The translations under genes and the position numbers were made by a program. Below the pieces are notes generated by a model. It worked only from the letters and a program-made list of their open reading frames with translations. It had not been told where the DNA came from and searched no databases. A stretch of 64,000 bases of DNA from Bordetella genomosp. 10. GTDB taxonomy: Bacteria > Pseudomonadota > Gammaproteobacteria > Burkholderiales > Burkholderiaceae_B. How positions within the stretch are numbered: position 1 is the stretch's first letter; each line of letters begins with the position of its first letter. The DNA lies in the NCBI RefSeq assembly GCF_002261225.1, contig NZ_NEVM01000001.1:434001-498000 (forward strand). Reading direction: 5' to 3'. Below are positions 43,979 to 53,547 of the stretch, piece after piece.

Positions 43979-44052
43979 CGAATTTGCAGGTGGCTTCGCA
44001 GCTTGATGAACGACGCAGTCAGGTTCGTCCAGCGTCGCCGCGCGACCCGATG

Positions 44053-44089
44053 GCAAGAATAAAGACAGCAAGAATAAAGACAGCAAGAA
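44053..44089. repeat. 15-base tandem repeat at the right edge of the low-GC cassette
   Basis: GCAAGAATAAAGACA occurs at 44053-44067 and 44068-44082, followed by the partial unit GCAAGAA (44083-44089). It lies 75 bases after the helicase stop and 40 before the EamA start, at the point where base composition returns to the normal high GC. Confidence 0.7.
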
Positions 44090-44128
44090 AAAAATCAGGC
44101 AGCAGAGGTTCCGGGAGGGGGCAAGGCC

Positions 44129-45025
44129 ATGACAGCCGCTACGCGCATGTCCGTCGGCGATTATTTATGTGTCGCGGGCGTCGTCGCGATTTGGGGATTG
44201 AACTTCGTCATCATGAAGATGGGGCTGAAGAGCCTGAGTCCCATGCTGCTGGGCGGTTTGCGTTTCGCCGTGGCTTCGCTGCCGTTTCTTCTGTTCGTGA
44301 AACGGCCGGCGCTGCCTTGGCGCTATCTCGCTTCGGCCGGGCTGCTGCAAGGGCTGGGGCAATTCGGTTTGCTGTTTACCGCCCTCAAGTTCGGCATGAC
44401 CGCGGGCATGGCTTCCGTGGTGATGCAGATGCAGGCGATGTTCACGATATTGCTGGCGCGCCCGTTGCTCAATGAACGCGGCAGCCTGCGCCAATGGCTG
44501 GGCCTGCTGGTCGCCGCGGTGGGCCTGGCCGCCATCGCGTCGGCGCATGGGGACGGGCCCGGGCAGATGACGCTCATCGGTTTCGTGTTGACCCTGGCCG
44601 CGGCGTTCATGTGGGCAGGCGCGAATATGGTGGTGCGCTTCGCCTGGCGCGCCAGGCTTTCCTACGACCCGCTTGCTTTCGTCGTCTGGAGCAGCCTGGT
44701 GCCTATCGTGCCGTTCTTCGCCCTGGCCTTCCTGACCGAAGGCGAGGACGCGACGTGGCGGATGCTGGGCGCCGTGGGCATACGCGAAGGCCTGGCCGTG
44801 CTGTACCTGGGCCTGCTGGCCACCCTGTTGGCGTATTCCCTCTGGACACGGTTGCTGCAGCGCCATGACGCGGGACGCGTATCGCCCTATTCGCTGCTCG
44901 TGCCCGTCGTCGGCTTGTGGGCGGGCGCGTTCGCGTTCGACGAACGGCTCTCGGGTGTGCAGTGGCTGGGCGTCGGCACGATTATGTGCGGTTTGCTGAT
45001 CAATCAATTCCGGCTGCGCGGATAA
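44129..45025 (+). CDS. EamA-family (DMT superfamily) transporter
   Basis: 298 residues and ten expected membrane helices in two EamA repeats (about 12-140 and 150-292). Motifs are WGLNFVIMKMGLKSLSPMLLGGLRFAVASLP in the first repeat and AGAFAFDERLSGVQWLGVGTIMCGLLI in the second. These proteins export amino acids or metabolites. GGGAGG lies 13-8 bases before the ATG. High-GC codon use marks the return to the core genome after the accessory cassette. Confidence 0.9.
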   Translation: MTAATRMSVGDYLCVAGVVAIWGLNFVIMKMGLKSLSPMLLGGLRFAVASLPFLLFVKRPALPWRYLASAGLLQGLGQFGLLFTALKFGMTAGMASVVMQMQAMFTILLARPLLNERGSLRQWLGLLVAAVGLAAIASAHGDGPGQMTLIGFVLTLAAAFMWAGANMVVRFAWRARLSYDPLAFVVWSSLVPIVPFFALAFLTEGEDATWRMLGAVGIREGLAVLYLGLLATLLAYSLWTRLLQRHDAGRVSPYSLLVPVVGLWAGAFAFDERLSGVQWLGVGTIMCGLLINQFRLRG

Positions 45026-45241
45026 TCGGCGGACCTTCCCGTGCATTCCCAGGGGCGGGCTACAAAAGCGGCTGCCCGGTAGCGGTCTTTTCCTTGTTTC
45101 GAATGCGGGATATCCGAACCGGCCGTCGCGTTGCCGGTTATGGTTATGGCGTCGCGGGCACGGCCGGGGATGTCAGGTAGGCCGCTCCGCTATCGATCAA
45201 CCGCCGGCTGCCTGGGCCAGCACCGAGATACGTAGGCGACA

Positions 45242-46114
45242 GTGACCGACTCCAATCAATACACTCCCCCCAAAGTCTGGACGTGGAACCAGCCCAACGG
45301 CGGCAAGTTCGCGAGCATCAACCGGCCGATCGCCGGACCGACGCACGAGAAGGAATTGCCTGTCGGGCGGCATCCCTTGCAGTTGTATTCGCTGGCGACG
45401 CCGAACGGACAGAAAGTCACGATCCTGCTCGAAGAACTGCTGGCCCTGGGCCACAAGGGCGCGGAATACGATGCCTGGCTGATCAGGATCGGCGAGGGCG
45501 ACCAGTTCGGCAGCGGCTTCGTCGAGGTCAACCCGAACTCCAAGATTCCCGCCTTGATGGACCGCTCCGGCGCGCAGCCGGTGCGCGTGTTCGAGTCCGG
45601 TTCGATCCTGCTTTACCTGGCCGAGAAGTTCGGCGCCTTCGTGCCGACCACGCAACCGGAGCGGGCCGAGGCGCTCTCATGGCTGTTCTGGCAGATGGGC
45701 AGCGCGCCCTACCTGGGCGGTGGTTTCGGGCATTTCTACGCGTATGCGCCGACCAAGATCGAATATGCGATCGACCGCTTCGCCATGGAGACCAAGCGCC
45801 AGCTCGACGTGCTGGATCGTCGCCTCGCGGAAAACGAATACCTGGGCGGTTCGGCCTACACGATCGCGGATATCGCCGTGTTCCCCTGGTACGGCGGCCT
45901 GGTGAAGGGCTGGCTGTATGGCGACTCGGCCGAATTCCTTTCGGCGCACGAATACAAGAACGTGCTGCGTTGGGCGGACGCCATCGCCGCGCGGCCGGCC
46001 GTGGTGCGCGGCCGCATGGTGAACCGCGTGAGCGGCGACCCCGCCGGCCAGTTGCGCGAACGCCATGACGCCGGCGACTTCGAGACCCGGACGCAGGACA
46101 AGATCGAAGGCTAG
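45242..46114 (+). CDS. yghU: Glutathione-dependent disulfide-bond oxidoreductase, YghU
   Basis: 290 residues from GTG 45242 (reads MTDSNQYTPPKVWTWNQPNGGKFASINRP). The protein matches E. coli YghU closely over its length: GPTHEKELPVGRHPLQLYSLATPNGQKVTILLEELLALG, FVEVNPNSKIPAL, RVFESGSILLYLAEKFG, GGGFGHFYAYAPTKIEYAIDRF and the ending RHDAGDFETRTQDK. It is a GST-fold enzyme that binds two glutathione molecules and reduces disulfides. It stands alone. The 216 bases before it hold no other feature I can support. Confidence 0.95.
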   Translation: MTDSNQYTPPKVWTWNQPNGGKFASINRPIAGPTHEKELPVGRHPLQLYSLATPNGQKVTILLEELLALGHKGAEYDAWLIRIGEGDQFGSGFVEVNPNSKIPALMDRSGAQPVRVFESGSILLYLAEKFGAFVPTTQPERAEALSWLFWQMGSAPYLGGGFGHFYAYAPTKIEYAIDRFAMETKRQLDVLDRRLAENEYLGGSAYTIADIAVFPWYGGLVKGWLYGDSAEFLSAHEYKNVLRWADAIAARPAVVRGRMVNRVSGDPAGQLRERHDAGDFETRTQDKIEG

Positions 46115-46149
46115 CGTCGTGTCCCGCGCCGCATTGCTTCGGCCGGCGG

Positions 46150-47430
46150 CTACCGCGCGCCTTGCGCCATTTCCGGCATCGGCCCGACGTACCGGCCGCG
46201 CGGCCGGATCACCTGGGCCTCTCTCGATTGCTCCAGGCTGTGCGCCAGCAATCCCACGCTGCGCGCGGTGGCGAAGAGGCCGAAAGCCGCGTCCGGCGGC
46301 AGGCGCAGGTGCGCGGCCAGCGCCGCCAGGGCGGCGTCGATGTTGGGCCGCAGGCCGGTGAGATCGTTCACCTTGCGGATGAAGCGGGTAATCGGCTCGG
46401 GCGGCTCGAACAAGGCCAGCAGGGCCTGCGCGCGGGGATCGCCTTCGGGATACAGGTGATGGCCGAAGCCCGCCAGGGGCAGGCCCGTGGAGAGGTAGTG
46501 CGCGATGACGTGGTCCTCTCCCAGGCGTTCGACCTCGTCGAGCAAGGCCTGCACGCGGCCGGATGCGTCGCCGTGCAAGGGCGCGGCCAGGGTGGTCAGG
46601 CCCGCCAGCAGGCAAGCCGGCAGCGAGGCCGCGTTGGACGCGGCGATGCGCGCCGCGAACGCGGAGCTGGTCAGTTCGTGGTCGGCGAGCAGGACCATGG
46701 CCGCGCGAAAGAGATCGGCCACCTTGGCCGGCTGTTTCCAGCCTTGCGCGAAGCGCTGGTGCAGCGGTTCGCTGCCTTGCCGGGCGCCGAAGGCATGCGC
46801 CAGGTGGCCGACGAGATGCTGACACTCGATATGCAGTACGCGGGTCAACCGTCCACGGGTGGAGTGACCCGTCGCGGCCAGCGCGGCCAATCTCGTGAAT
46901 GCGGCGACGCGTCCGGGCGCGTCCTCGGGCTGCGCGACGCTCTTCGCGTGGCCGCCGGCCGCGGCGCGCCGGGAGCTGGCCGCACGCTGGCTACCCGCCA
47001 ATGCCTTGCCCGTTCGGTCCTTGTCCGGGACCGGCGATATCCCTGACGCCCCCGGCACCGCCGACGAAAAGTCGATGTCCTGCTCCGCGTTCCACAGCAG
47101 CCTGGCCACGTCCTCCACGGTCGCCGTGCGCGACAGCGTGATCGCATCCTGCCCGCGGTAGTACAGGCGCTCGCGGATGAACGTCGAGACCGCCGTCGGA
47201 ATACTGGGTTCGGCGCCGAACAGGGTATTGGTCGCCAGCGTCTCGTGCTTGCGCCCCGCCTGCTTGCGCTTGGCCAGGCTGGCGACGTCTTCCGCCCGGT
47301 AGAGACTGCGCCGGGTGTCTTCCGGGTCGGTCATGACTTCCAGCTTGCCGCGGCTGACGTAGGCATAAAGCGTCTGCGGCCGCACGCCCAGGCGGTTGCA
47401 TGCCTCGCTCATCGATATCCAGGAAGCCAT
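46150..47430 (-). CDS. Citrate synthase-family enzyme with N-terminal helix-turn-helix
   Basis: 426 residues from ATG 47430 (MASWISMSEACNRLGVRPQTLYAYVSRGKLEV). Residues 1-58 look like a MerR/excisionase-type DNA-binding domain (SMSEACNRLGVRPQTLYAYVSRG). A citrate synthase domain follows, with the catalytic residues His251 (LADHELTSSAF), His324 (GFGHHLYPEGDPRA) and Asp365 (RPNIDAAL) intact. An Ala/Ser-rich stretch at about 130-175 separates the small-domain segments. It could be an enzyme, a CoA-ester-sensing regulator, or both. It is divergent from the dehydrogenase operon at 47689, with a palindrome between. Confidence 0.87.
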   Translation of the reverse strand: MASWISMSEACNRLGVRPQTLYAYVSRGKLEVMTDPEDTRRSLYRAEDVASLAKRKQAGRKHETLATNTLFGAEPSIPTAVSTFIRERLYYRGQDAITLSRTATVEDVARLLWNAEQDIDFSSAVPGASGISPVPDKDRTGKALAGSQRAASSRRAAAGGHAKSVAQPEDAPGRVAAFTRLAALAATGHSTRGRLTRVLHIECQHLVGHLAHAFGARQGSEPLHQRFAQGWKQPAKVADLFRAAMVLLADHELTSSAFAARIAASNAASLPACLLAGLTTLAAPLHGDASGRVQALLDEVERLGEDHVIAHYLSTGLPLAGFGHHLYPEGDPRAQALLALFEPPEPITRFIRKVNDLTGLRPNIDAALAALAAHLRLPPDAAFGLFATARSVGLLAHSLEQSREAQVIRPRGRYVGPMPEMAQGAR

Positions 47431-47558
47431 GCGGATCCTTGAAGAATGTTCCTGCGCCACGCCGCTGCAGGGTCGTTTTCCGCCTTGGGGCGGCCCGGCG
47501 GAAGAAGGCGAGGGAGAAGGCGCGACCATGCGTCTGCATGCCCGCTACAAATTTTTAT

Positions 47559-47581
47559 ATATTGATTTTGTACATCAATAT
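47559..47581. promoter_or_regulatory. Palindrome in the divergent promoter of the HTH-citrate synthase
   Basis: ATATTGAT (47559-47566) and ATCAATAT (47574-47581) are perfect 8-base inverted arms around TTTGTAC. It lies in the AT-rich part of the 258-base gap between the HTH-citrate synthase and the dehydrogenase. The HTH domain of the former is an obvious candidate to bind here. The rest of the gap is GC-rich and I see no gene in it. Confidence 0.5.
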
Positions 47582-47688
47582 TGCCATCAGAATCAATCTT
47601 TCCATACCATGGACACATTCCACCAAGAACGATTCCGAGACAACCGCCGCGGCCCACGGCCGCGACTCCGATGCAAAGGCGTACGGAC

Positions 47689-48642
47689 ATGAAGCCCCAG
47701 GTGCTGCAACTGAACCCCATCCTGATCCCCGCGATCAACGACGAGCTGGCGTCGCTGTACGAGGTGCACAAGCTGTTCGAAATGGACGATCCGGCCGCCT
47801 TCCTGCGCGAGCGGGGCGCGGCCGTGGGCGCGGTGATCACCGGCGGCCATACGGGCATCTCCCGGGAGATGCTGGCGCAGTTGCCCAACCTGAAGGTGGT
47901 GGCGGTGAACGGGGTGGGAACGGACGCCGTCGACCTCGCCTATTGCCGCGAGCGGGGCCTGCCCGTGACGGCGACCATCGGCGCGCTGACCGAGGACGTG
48001 GCGGACCTGGCCATCGGCCTGCTGATCGCCGCCTGCCGCAACCTGTGCGCGGTGGATCGCTTCGTGCGCGACGGCCAATGGGCGCGGCAGCCGTCGCCCG
48101 GCGCGCTGCCGCTGGCGCGCCGTTTCAGCGGCATGCGCGTCGGCATCGTCGGCCTGGGGCGCGTGGGACGCGCCGTCGCCGTGCGCGCGGCGGCGTTCGG
48201 ATGCGGGATTCTCTATACCGATCTGCGGCGCATGGACGACGTCGAATACGGATTCGTGCCGGACCTGGTCGAGCTGGCGCGGCAGTCGGATGCGCTGGTG
48301 CTGTGCGCCGCGGCCGACCAGGCGGAAGGCATCGTGAATGCCGCCGTGCTGGACGCCCTGGGGCCGCGCGGTTTCCTGGTCAACGTGGCGCGCGGCCGCC
48401 TGGTCAACGAGCCGGACCTGGCCGAGGCCATCGCGGCGGGCCGCATCGCCGGCGCGGGCCTGGACGTTTTCGTCGACGAACCGCGCGTGCCTGACGCGCT
48501 GCGCGAGTCCGATCGCACGACGCTGCAGGCCCATCGCGCCAGCGCGACGTGGGAGACCCGCGAGGCGATGGCCCGCATGGTGCTGGACAGCGTCGCCCAA
48601 GGCCTGGCGGGACAACGCCCGGCGATGAGCCTGACGACTTGA
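47689..48642 (+). CDS. D-2-hydroxyacid dehydrogenase, NAD(P)-dependent
   Basis: 317 residues from ATG 47689 (MKPQVLQLNPILIPAINDELASLYEVHKL). GVGTDAVDL, the Rossmann motif GIVGLGRVGRAV, the catalytic Arg in NVARGRLVN, Glu in DVFVDEPRVP and His in LQAHRASATWETREAM are present. It reduces glyoxylate/hydroxypyruvate-type keto acids or oxidises the hydroxy acid. It leads a three-gene operon with an SDR enzyme and a Bug receptor. The partial gene at 1-656 is a paralogue. Confidence 0.92.
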   Translation: MKPQVLQLNPILIPAINDELASLYEVHKLFEMDDPAAFLRERGAAVGAVITGGHTGISREMLAQLPNLKVVAVNGVGTDAVDLAYCRERGLPVTATIGALTEDVADLAIGLLIAACRNLCAVDRFVRDGQWARQPSPGALPLARRFSGMRVGIVGLGRVGRAVAVRAAAFGCGILYTDLRRMDDVEYGFVPDLVELARQSDALVLCAAADQAEGIVNAAVLDALGPRGFLVNVARGRLVNEPDLAEAIAAGRIAGAGLDVFVDEPRVPDALRESDRTTLQAHRASATWETREAMARMVLDSVAQGLAGQRPAMSLTT

Positions 48643-48698
48643 ACCGATAGTCACCGTCAACCTCATCAACACCATCAACCTATCGCAGGAGATATCCC

Positions 48699-49460
48699 TT
48701 GAACGCCCCTTCCAGGAAAATCGCGCTTGTCACCGGCGCCGGCAGCGGCGTGGGCCGCCTCACGGCGATCGAGCTGCTGAACGACGGCTGGACCGTCGTG
48801 CTGGCGGGCCGCCGGCCGGAACCCTTGCAGACGCTGGCGGACGAGGCCGCGTCGCGCGGCCAGGCGGCCCTGGCGGTGCCCACCGACGTGACCCGGCCGG
48901 AGAGCGTGCAGGCGCTGTTCGACAGGATCGAAAGCGAATACGGCCGCCTGGACATGCTGTTCAACAACGCCGGCGTGAACGCGCCCGCGGTGCCGATGGA
49001 CGAGCTGCCGCTGGAGAAGTGGTTCGCCGCGATCGACACCAACGTCACCGGCGTGTTCCTCTGCGCCCGCGCCGCCTTCGGGCTGATGCGCCGCCAGTCG
49101 CCGCAAGGCGGCCGCATCATCAACAACGGTTCGATCTCGGCGCATACGCCGCGTCCTTTCACCGCTCCCTACACCGCGAGCAAGCACGCGGTCACGGGCC
49201 TGACCAAGGCGCTGTCGCTGGACGGGCGCGCCTTCAACATCGTGGCCGGCCAGATCGACATCGGCAATGCGCTGACGGAGCTGTCCGAACGCATGAAGCG
49301 CGGCGTGCTGCAAGCCAATGGCACGACGGCGCCCGAGCCCATGATGGATGCGCAGCACGTCGCCAGCGCCGTCAGGCACATGGCGTCGCTGCCGCTGGAC
49401 GCGAACGTGCTGACCATGACCGTGATGGCGAGCAATATGCCCTTTGTCGGACGCGGTTGA
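48699..49460 (+). CDS. Short-chain dehydrogenase/reductase
   Basis: 253 residues. Start codon TTG at 48699 with GGAG (48688-48691) seven bases upstream, and no closer ATG. Cofactor motif TGAGSGVG (residues 12-19), NNAG, catalytic Ser in NNGSISA and YTASK. The C-terminal third is unusual in having [22 protein letters not shown] in the lid. It oxidises or reduces a hydroxyl/keto group, probably in the same path as the dehydrogenase 56 bases upstream. Confidence 0.91.
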   Translation: MNAPSRKIALVTGAGSGVGRLTAIELLNDGWTVVLAGRRPEPLQTLADEAASRGQAALAVPTDVTRPESVQALFDRIESEYGRLDMLFNNAGVNAPAVPMDELPLEKWFAAIDTNVTGVFLCARAAFGLMRRQSPQGGRIINNGSISAHTPRPFTAPYTASKHAVTGLTKALSLDGRAFNIVAGQIDIGNALTELSERMKRGVLQANGTTAPEPMMDAQHVASAVRHMASLPLDANVLTMTVMASNMPFVGRG

Positions 49461-49525
49461 TCGCCGCGCCGCTGACGGCGATTCCCATGAGAGTTGAGTA
49501 TCAACCAATAGGAAGGAGACAAGAC

Positions 49526-50509
49526 ATGCCGTTCAACACCCTGTCCAAGGCGCTGGCCGCCACGACCGCCGCCGCGGCGCTGGCCCTGGCGCCCGGCCTG
49601 GCGCCGGCCCAGAGTTATCCCGACCACGCCATCCGCGTCATCGTCCCCGCGCCGCCGGGCGGCGGTATCGACATCATCGCCCGCGTCATCGGCGAGAAGC
49701 TGTCGACCGCGCTGGGGCAGGCGGTGATCGTGGACAACCGCCCCGGCGCGTCGAACAACCTGGGCACGGAGATGCTGGCCCACGCCAAGCCCGATGGCTA
49801 CACGATAGGCATCGTCGGCGGCAGCCACAACATCAACAAGTTCCTGTTCAAGAATCTCGGCTGGGATCCCGAAAAGAGCTTCGAGCCCATCGTCTACACG
49901 CACGAAATCCCCCTGGTCTTCGCCATCTATCCCAAGATTCCCGCCAAGACCCTGCCGGAACTGGTCAGCTATATGAAGGCCCACCCGGAGGAGGACAAGG
50001 TCGCGACCTCCGGCCGCGGCAGCGCGCAGGAGATGGCCGCCGAGATGTTCAAGATGGCCAGCGGCGTGCCGATGCTGATGATTCCCTACAAGGGTTCGTC
50101 CGCCGCGCATCCCGACTTGCTGGCGGGGCGCACCATGCTCTACATCGACACGATCAGCGCGATCCAGGAGCAGGTGAAGTCCGGCAACGTGCGCGCCGTC
50201 GCGGTGTCCTCCCTCAAGCGCGCGAAGGCCTTGCCGGACGTGCCGACCGCCGACGAGCAAGGCTACAAGGGCTTCAACGCGAACACCAATGGCGGCTTCC
50301 TGGCGCCGGCGGGCACGCCCAGGGAGATCGTCGACAAGCTCAACGTCGAGATCAACAAGGCTTTGCGGATGCCCGACGTGCGCGCCAAGCTGGAAGCCGC
50401 CGGCATCGATATCCAGGGCGGCTCGCCGGAGGACTATGCCAAGGTGATCCACTCGGACCTGGAGAAATGGGGCAAGGTCATCAAGCAGGCGGGCATCCAG
50501 CTCGAATAA
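49526..50509 (+). CDS. Bug/TctC-family periplasmic receptor
   Basis: 327 residues from ATG 49526, preceded by GGAAGGAG. Signal peptide MPFNTLSKALAATTAAAALALAPGLAPAQS. Mature YPDHAIRVIVPAPPGGGIDIIARVIGEKLSTALGQAVIVDNRPGASNNLG, then IPYKGSSAAHPDLLAGRTML. It ends the dehydrogenase/SDR operon and probably binds the acid used by those enzymes. Longer frames upstream overlap the SDR gene and are not real. Confidence 0.93.
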   Translation: MPFNTLSKALAATTAAAALALAPGLAPAQSYPDHAIRVIVPAPPGGGIDIIARVIGEKLSTALGQAVIVDNRPGASNNLGTEMLAHAKPDGYTIGIVGGSHNINKFLFKNLGWDPEKSFEPIVYTHEIPLVFAIYPKIPAKTLPELVSYMKAHPEEDKVATSGRGSAQEMAAEMFKMASGVPMLMIPYKGSSAAHPDLLAGRTMLYIDTISAIQEQVKSGNVRAVAVSSLKRAKALPDVPTADEQGYKGFNANTNGGFLAPAGTPREIVDKLNVEINKALRMPDVRAKLEAAGIDIQGGSPEDYAKVIHSDLEKWGKVIKQAGIQLE

Positions 50510-50521
50510 GGCGCGGCCCGC

Positions 50522-52027
50522 TCAGGACGGCAGGCTGAGGACGCGTTCCGGGTAGATGGCCGCGAGCCGGCTCGCGGCGTCGCCATGCGCGGCTTGCCAG
50601 AGCGAGAGCAGGCGGTCGGCGCCGGTGCATCGGGTGTCGAGCGCACAACGCGCATAGGCCAGCCAGCGGCGGTCGGCGTCCGCCAGCCCCGCTTCGGCGA
50701 CGGCCAGCGTGTCGGCGGCAAGCCGGTACGCCAGGCCGTCGTCCAGCGCCGCCTCGATGGCGGTGGCGCGCAGGCCGCGCAAGGTCAGCCAGCCGTACTC
50801 CCGGACCAGGCTCTCGGCCTGCGCCAGGTTGCGCAGCAGCCCCAGTTGCATGGCCGAGGGCGCCAGCGGCGCCGTCATGGCGACGTCGTCGCCCGCCTCG
50901 CGGCGCAACTGCCGGTCCGGGAATAGCGCCGACGGGGCGCGGCCTTCGATGTAGCCGTCCACGCCCAGGCGTTCGTGCAGCGCCTCGATGCCTCCCGGCT
51001 GGCCCCAGTGCGCCAGCAATTCCTCCACGGGACAGTCGCCGGCCAGCCGGTAGCGCCAGCGCGCATCCAGGAAGTTGAAGAACTGGGCGTACGTGAAATG
51101 CGCCGCGCGCGGCGTCAGCATGACCCGCGCGCCGTTGTCGGCGCGCCGGCCCGGCCACGACGGCGCGCGCAGGAAGCGGCTCAGCGAGGGATCGCCGTCG
51201 AGATGGACCGTGGCGTCGCGCTTGTAGCCGGACGCGGCGGCCAACGGCAGCGAACAACTGTGCGTGTCGCCCTCGAACATCCAGCGGAAGTAGTCGCCCA
51301 GGTCCTCGAAAGGCCGGTCCGGCATCCGGTGCAGCCGCAGGTCGCTGGCGTAGCGGGCATGGCGGAACATGCGCTCCCACAGGGTCGCGCGGTTGTCCTT
51401 GCGCCCGGTCGGCCGGCCGCACTCCAGCGGGCTGTTGGCGAACAGCGCGATGAAGGCCGGCGCCAGGGCCATGACGACGTTGACCGCGCGCGCCGCGTCG
51501 CGGACAGGCATGGACGTGCAAGGGCTGTTCTGCGCCTTGGCGTCTATGCCCACCCGGTGCAGCCAGCCGCGATGGCCGACGATGTCCTCGTAGAGGGGGC
51601 GCGGCACCCGCAGCGCGGCGTAGCGCGCCGGGTCCAGGGACGCCGCGGGATGTTCGCCGGCATTCAGGATCGCGGCATCCTCCTGCGCCAGCGCGTCTTG
51701 CACGTCGCGCAGTTCCGCATGGACCGCCGCCGCCAGGCGATCCAGTCCGCCGGGACCGCCGGCGACGGGACGCAGGGCGCTCTCCAGCAGGTTGAAACCA
51801 TTGTCCAGGCCGCTGTCGGCGAGGGCGCCGCGCGCGCTGACCACCCGGCCCGCCAGGACGCCCAGCGCCATCGTCTCGCCGCGCGCGGCGCGCAGGCGCG
51901 CCAGCGAGGCGGGATAGGCCCGCACGGCATGGCTGGCGCCGCTGCCGCGGCGGACCGCCACCATTTCCATTTCGAGTCCCAGTTTTTGTCCGGCCCGGAC
52001 CTGTCCGGCCTTGTCCCGCAGCTTCAT
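50522..52027 (-). CDS. Glutamate-cysteine ligase family 2 (GCS2) protein
   Basis: 501 residues. The N-terminus shows the ATP-grasp-like GCS2 motif LGLEMEM (Glu19, Glu21). RPLYEDIVGHRGWLHRVGIDAKAQNSPCTSMPV, ANSPLECGRPTGRKDNRATLWERMF and FEDLGDYFRWMFEGDTHS follow, as in glutamate-cysteine ligases of the plant/proteobacterial type. It would join Glu and Cys, or a related amine, with ATP in the cytoplasm. It stands alone, convergent with the Bug gene by 12 bases and divergent from selU. The true amine substrate is uncertain. Confidence 0.8.
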   Translation of the reverse strand: MKLRDKAGQVRAGQKLGLEMEMVAVRRGSGASHAVRAYPASLARLRAARGETMALGVLAGRVVSARGALADSGLDNGFNLLESALRPVAGGPGGLDRLAAAVHAELRDVQDALAQEDAAILNAGEHPAASLDPARYAALRVPRPLYEDIVGHRGWLHRVGIDAKAQNSPCTSMPVRDAARAVNVVMALAPAFIALFANSPLECGRPTGRKDNRATLWERMFRHARYASDLRLHRMPDRPFEDLGDYFRWMFEGDTHSCSLPLAAASGYKRDATVHLDGDPSLSRFLRAPSWPGRRADNGARVMLTPRAAHFTYAQFFNFLDARWRYRLAGDCPVEELLAHWGQPGGIEALHERLGVDGYIEGRAPSALFPDRQLRREAGDDVAMTAPLAPSAMQLGLLRNLAQAESLVREYGWLTLRGLRATAIEAALDDGLAYRLAADTLAVAEAGLADADRRWLAYARCALDTRCTGADRLLSLWQAAHGDAASRLAAIYPERVLSLPS

Positions 52028-52280
52028 GCGTCGACCTCGGAAAAACGTCTGCGCGGCGCGGCGGCCGCCCGCAAGGAATGTCCTGCGACGCTAAGTACCG
52101 TGGACACCGGTACGCGATCCCTGGCTACCGGTCGCCGGCATCGGACCGATACGCGAGGCTGCCCGGGCAGTCCGGGCAGCGGGGCCCCGCATCCGCGCTA
52201 GAATGCTGGCCGAACCAACCCCGGCGCAGGTTGTCGCGCGTGCCACGCGCCTGCTCATCCGTCATCGGATTCCTTACCGC

Positions 52281-53387
52281 ATGAGCATGCGTGGCGATAC
52301 CCGCGATTACCGCGATATTTTTCTTGGCGACGTCCCCATGATGGACGCGCGCGCGCCCATCGAGTTCGGCAAGGGCGCGTTTCCGCATGCGGTCAACCTG
52401 CCGCTGATGACCGACAGCGAGCGCCAGAAGGTCGGCACCTGCTACACGCAGCAGGGCGAAGCCGCGGCGATCGCGCTGGGCCACCGGCTGGTCAGCGGGC
52501 AGGTCAAGGCAGAGCGCCTGGCCGCCTGGGCGGACTTCGCCCGCGCCCATCCCGACGGTTATCTCTATTGCTTCCGTGGCGGCTTGCGTTCGCAGATCGT
52601 GCAGACCTGGCTGCGCGAGGAGGCCGGCATCGCTTATCCGCGCGTGGTCGGGGGCTACAAGGCCTTGCGCGGTTTCCTCCTGGATACGCTGGACCGCGCG
52701 CTGGCCGAATGCCGTTTCACGGTGCTGGGCGGCATGACGGGCACGGGCAAGACGGACGTCCTGCTGCAACTGGAGCAGGGCCTGGACCTGGAAGGACACG
52801 CCCGCCACCGCGGCTCCAGCTTCGGCAAGCGCGTCGTCGGCCAGCCGGCGCAGATCGATTTCGAGAACGGCCTGGCCATCGACATCCTGAAGAAACGCCA
52901 CGCCGGCCACGCGCATTTCGTGGTGGAGGACGAGGGACAGGCCATCGGGGGGTGCAGCCTGCCGGTGGGCCTGCACCAGGGAATGCAACGCTATCCGCTG
53001 GTATGGCTGGAGGACAGCTTCGAGAACCGGGTGCAACGCATCCTGCGCGACTACGTCGTCAACCTGTGCGCCGAGTTCATCGATGCGCATGGCGAGGCGC
53101 AGGGATGGGCGCTGTTCGCGCAGCGGCTGCGGCAAAGCCTGGACAAGATCCAGAAGCGGCTGGGCGGCCTGCGGCACCAGCAGTTGGTGGCCGTCATGGA
53201 CGCCGCGCTGGCGGAACAGACGCGCAGCGGCGACGTACAGGGCCACCGCGCGTGGATCGAGGCCCTGCTGACCGGCTACTACGATCCCATGTACCGCCAC
53301 CAGCGCGAAAGCAAGGCGGACCGCATCGTTTTCGCCGGGGACGCGGCCGCCGTCCTGGCTTATCTGCGCCGCGCCGCGGGTTCATGA
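52281..53387 (+). CDS. selU: tRNA 2-selenouridine synthase
   Basis: 368 residues from ATG 52281 ([14 protein letters not shown]). The frame continues upstream to 52203, but E. coli SelU begins at the equivalent point. The rhodanese domain (1-130) has the catalytic Cys97 in [11 protein letters not shown]-loop domain follows with GGMTGTGKT (150-158), [14 protein letters not shown] and YYDPMYRHQ. It replaces sulfur by selenium, through a geranylated intermediate, at the wobble 2-thiouridine of Lys/Glu/Gln tRNAs using selenophosphate. TAGAAT at 52199 could be its -10 box. No selD is in the window. Confidence 0.93.
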   Translation: MSMRGDTRDYRDIFLGDVPMMDARAPIEFGKGAFPHAVNLPLMTDSERQKVGTCYTQQGEAAAIALGHRLVSGQVKAERLAAWADFARAHPDGYLYCFRGGLRSQIVQTWLREEAGIAYPRVVGGYKALRGFLLDTLDRALAECRFTVLGGMTGTGKTDVLLQLEQGLDLEGHARHRGSSFGKRVVGQPAQIDFENGLAIDILKKRHAGHAHFVVEDEGQAIGGCSLPVGLHQGMQRYPLVWLEDSFENRVQRILRDYVVNLCAEFIDAHGEAQGWALFAQRLRQSLDKIQKRLGGLRHQQLVAVMDAALAEQTRSGDVQGHRAWIEALLTGYYDPMYRHQRESKADRIVFAGDAAAVLAYLRRAAGS

Positions 53388-53547
53388 CAGCAAACGGAAG
53401 CGGCGGGACGGCATGATCGCGCGGTCATGACCCGCGCCGGCCGGCGGGGCCGCTTGTGGCGCCGCGGCGTCGTGCTTAAGATGCAGGACAGACGACCCGG
53501 CCTGTATTCCAGGCCGTGTCCCACATCGAACCTCTGGAGATCCGCTC

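Noticed and set aside
45026..45241. Possible tRNA or small RNA in the gap before yghU
   Set aside because: No cloverleaf, no terminator hairpin and no clear promoter could be found by eye.
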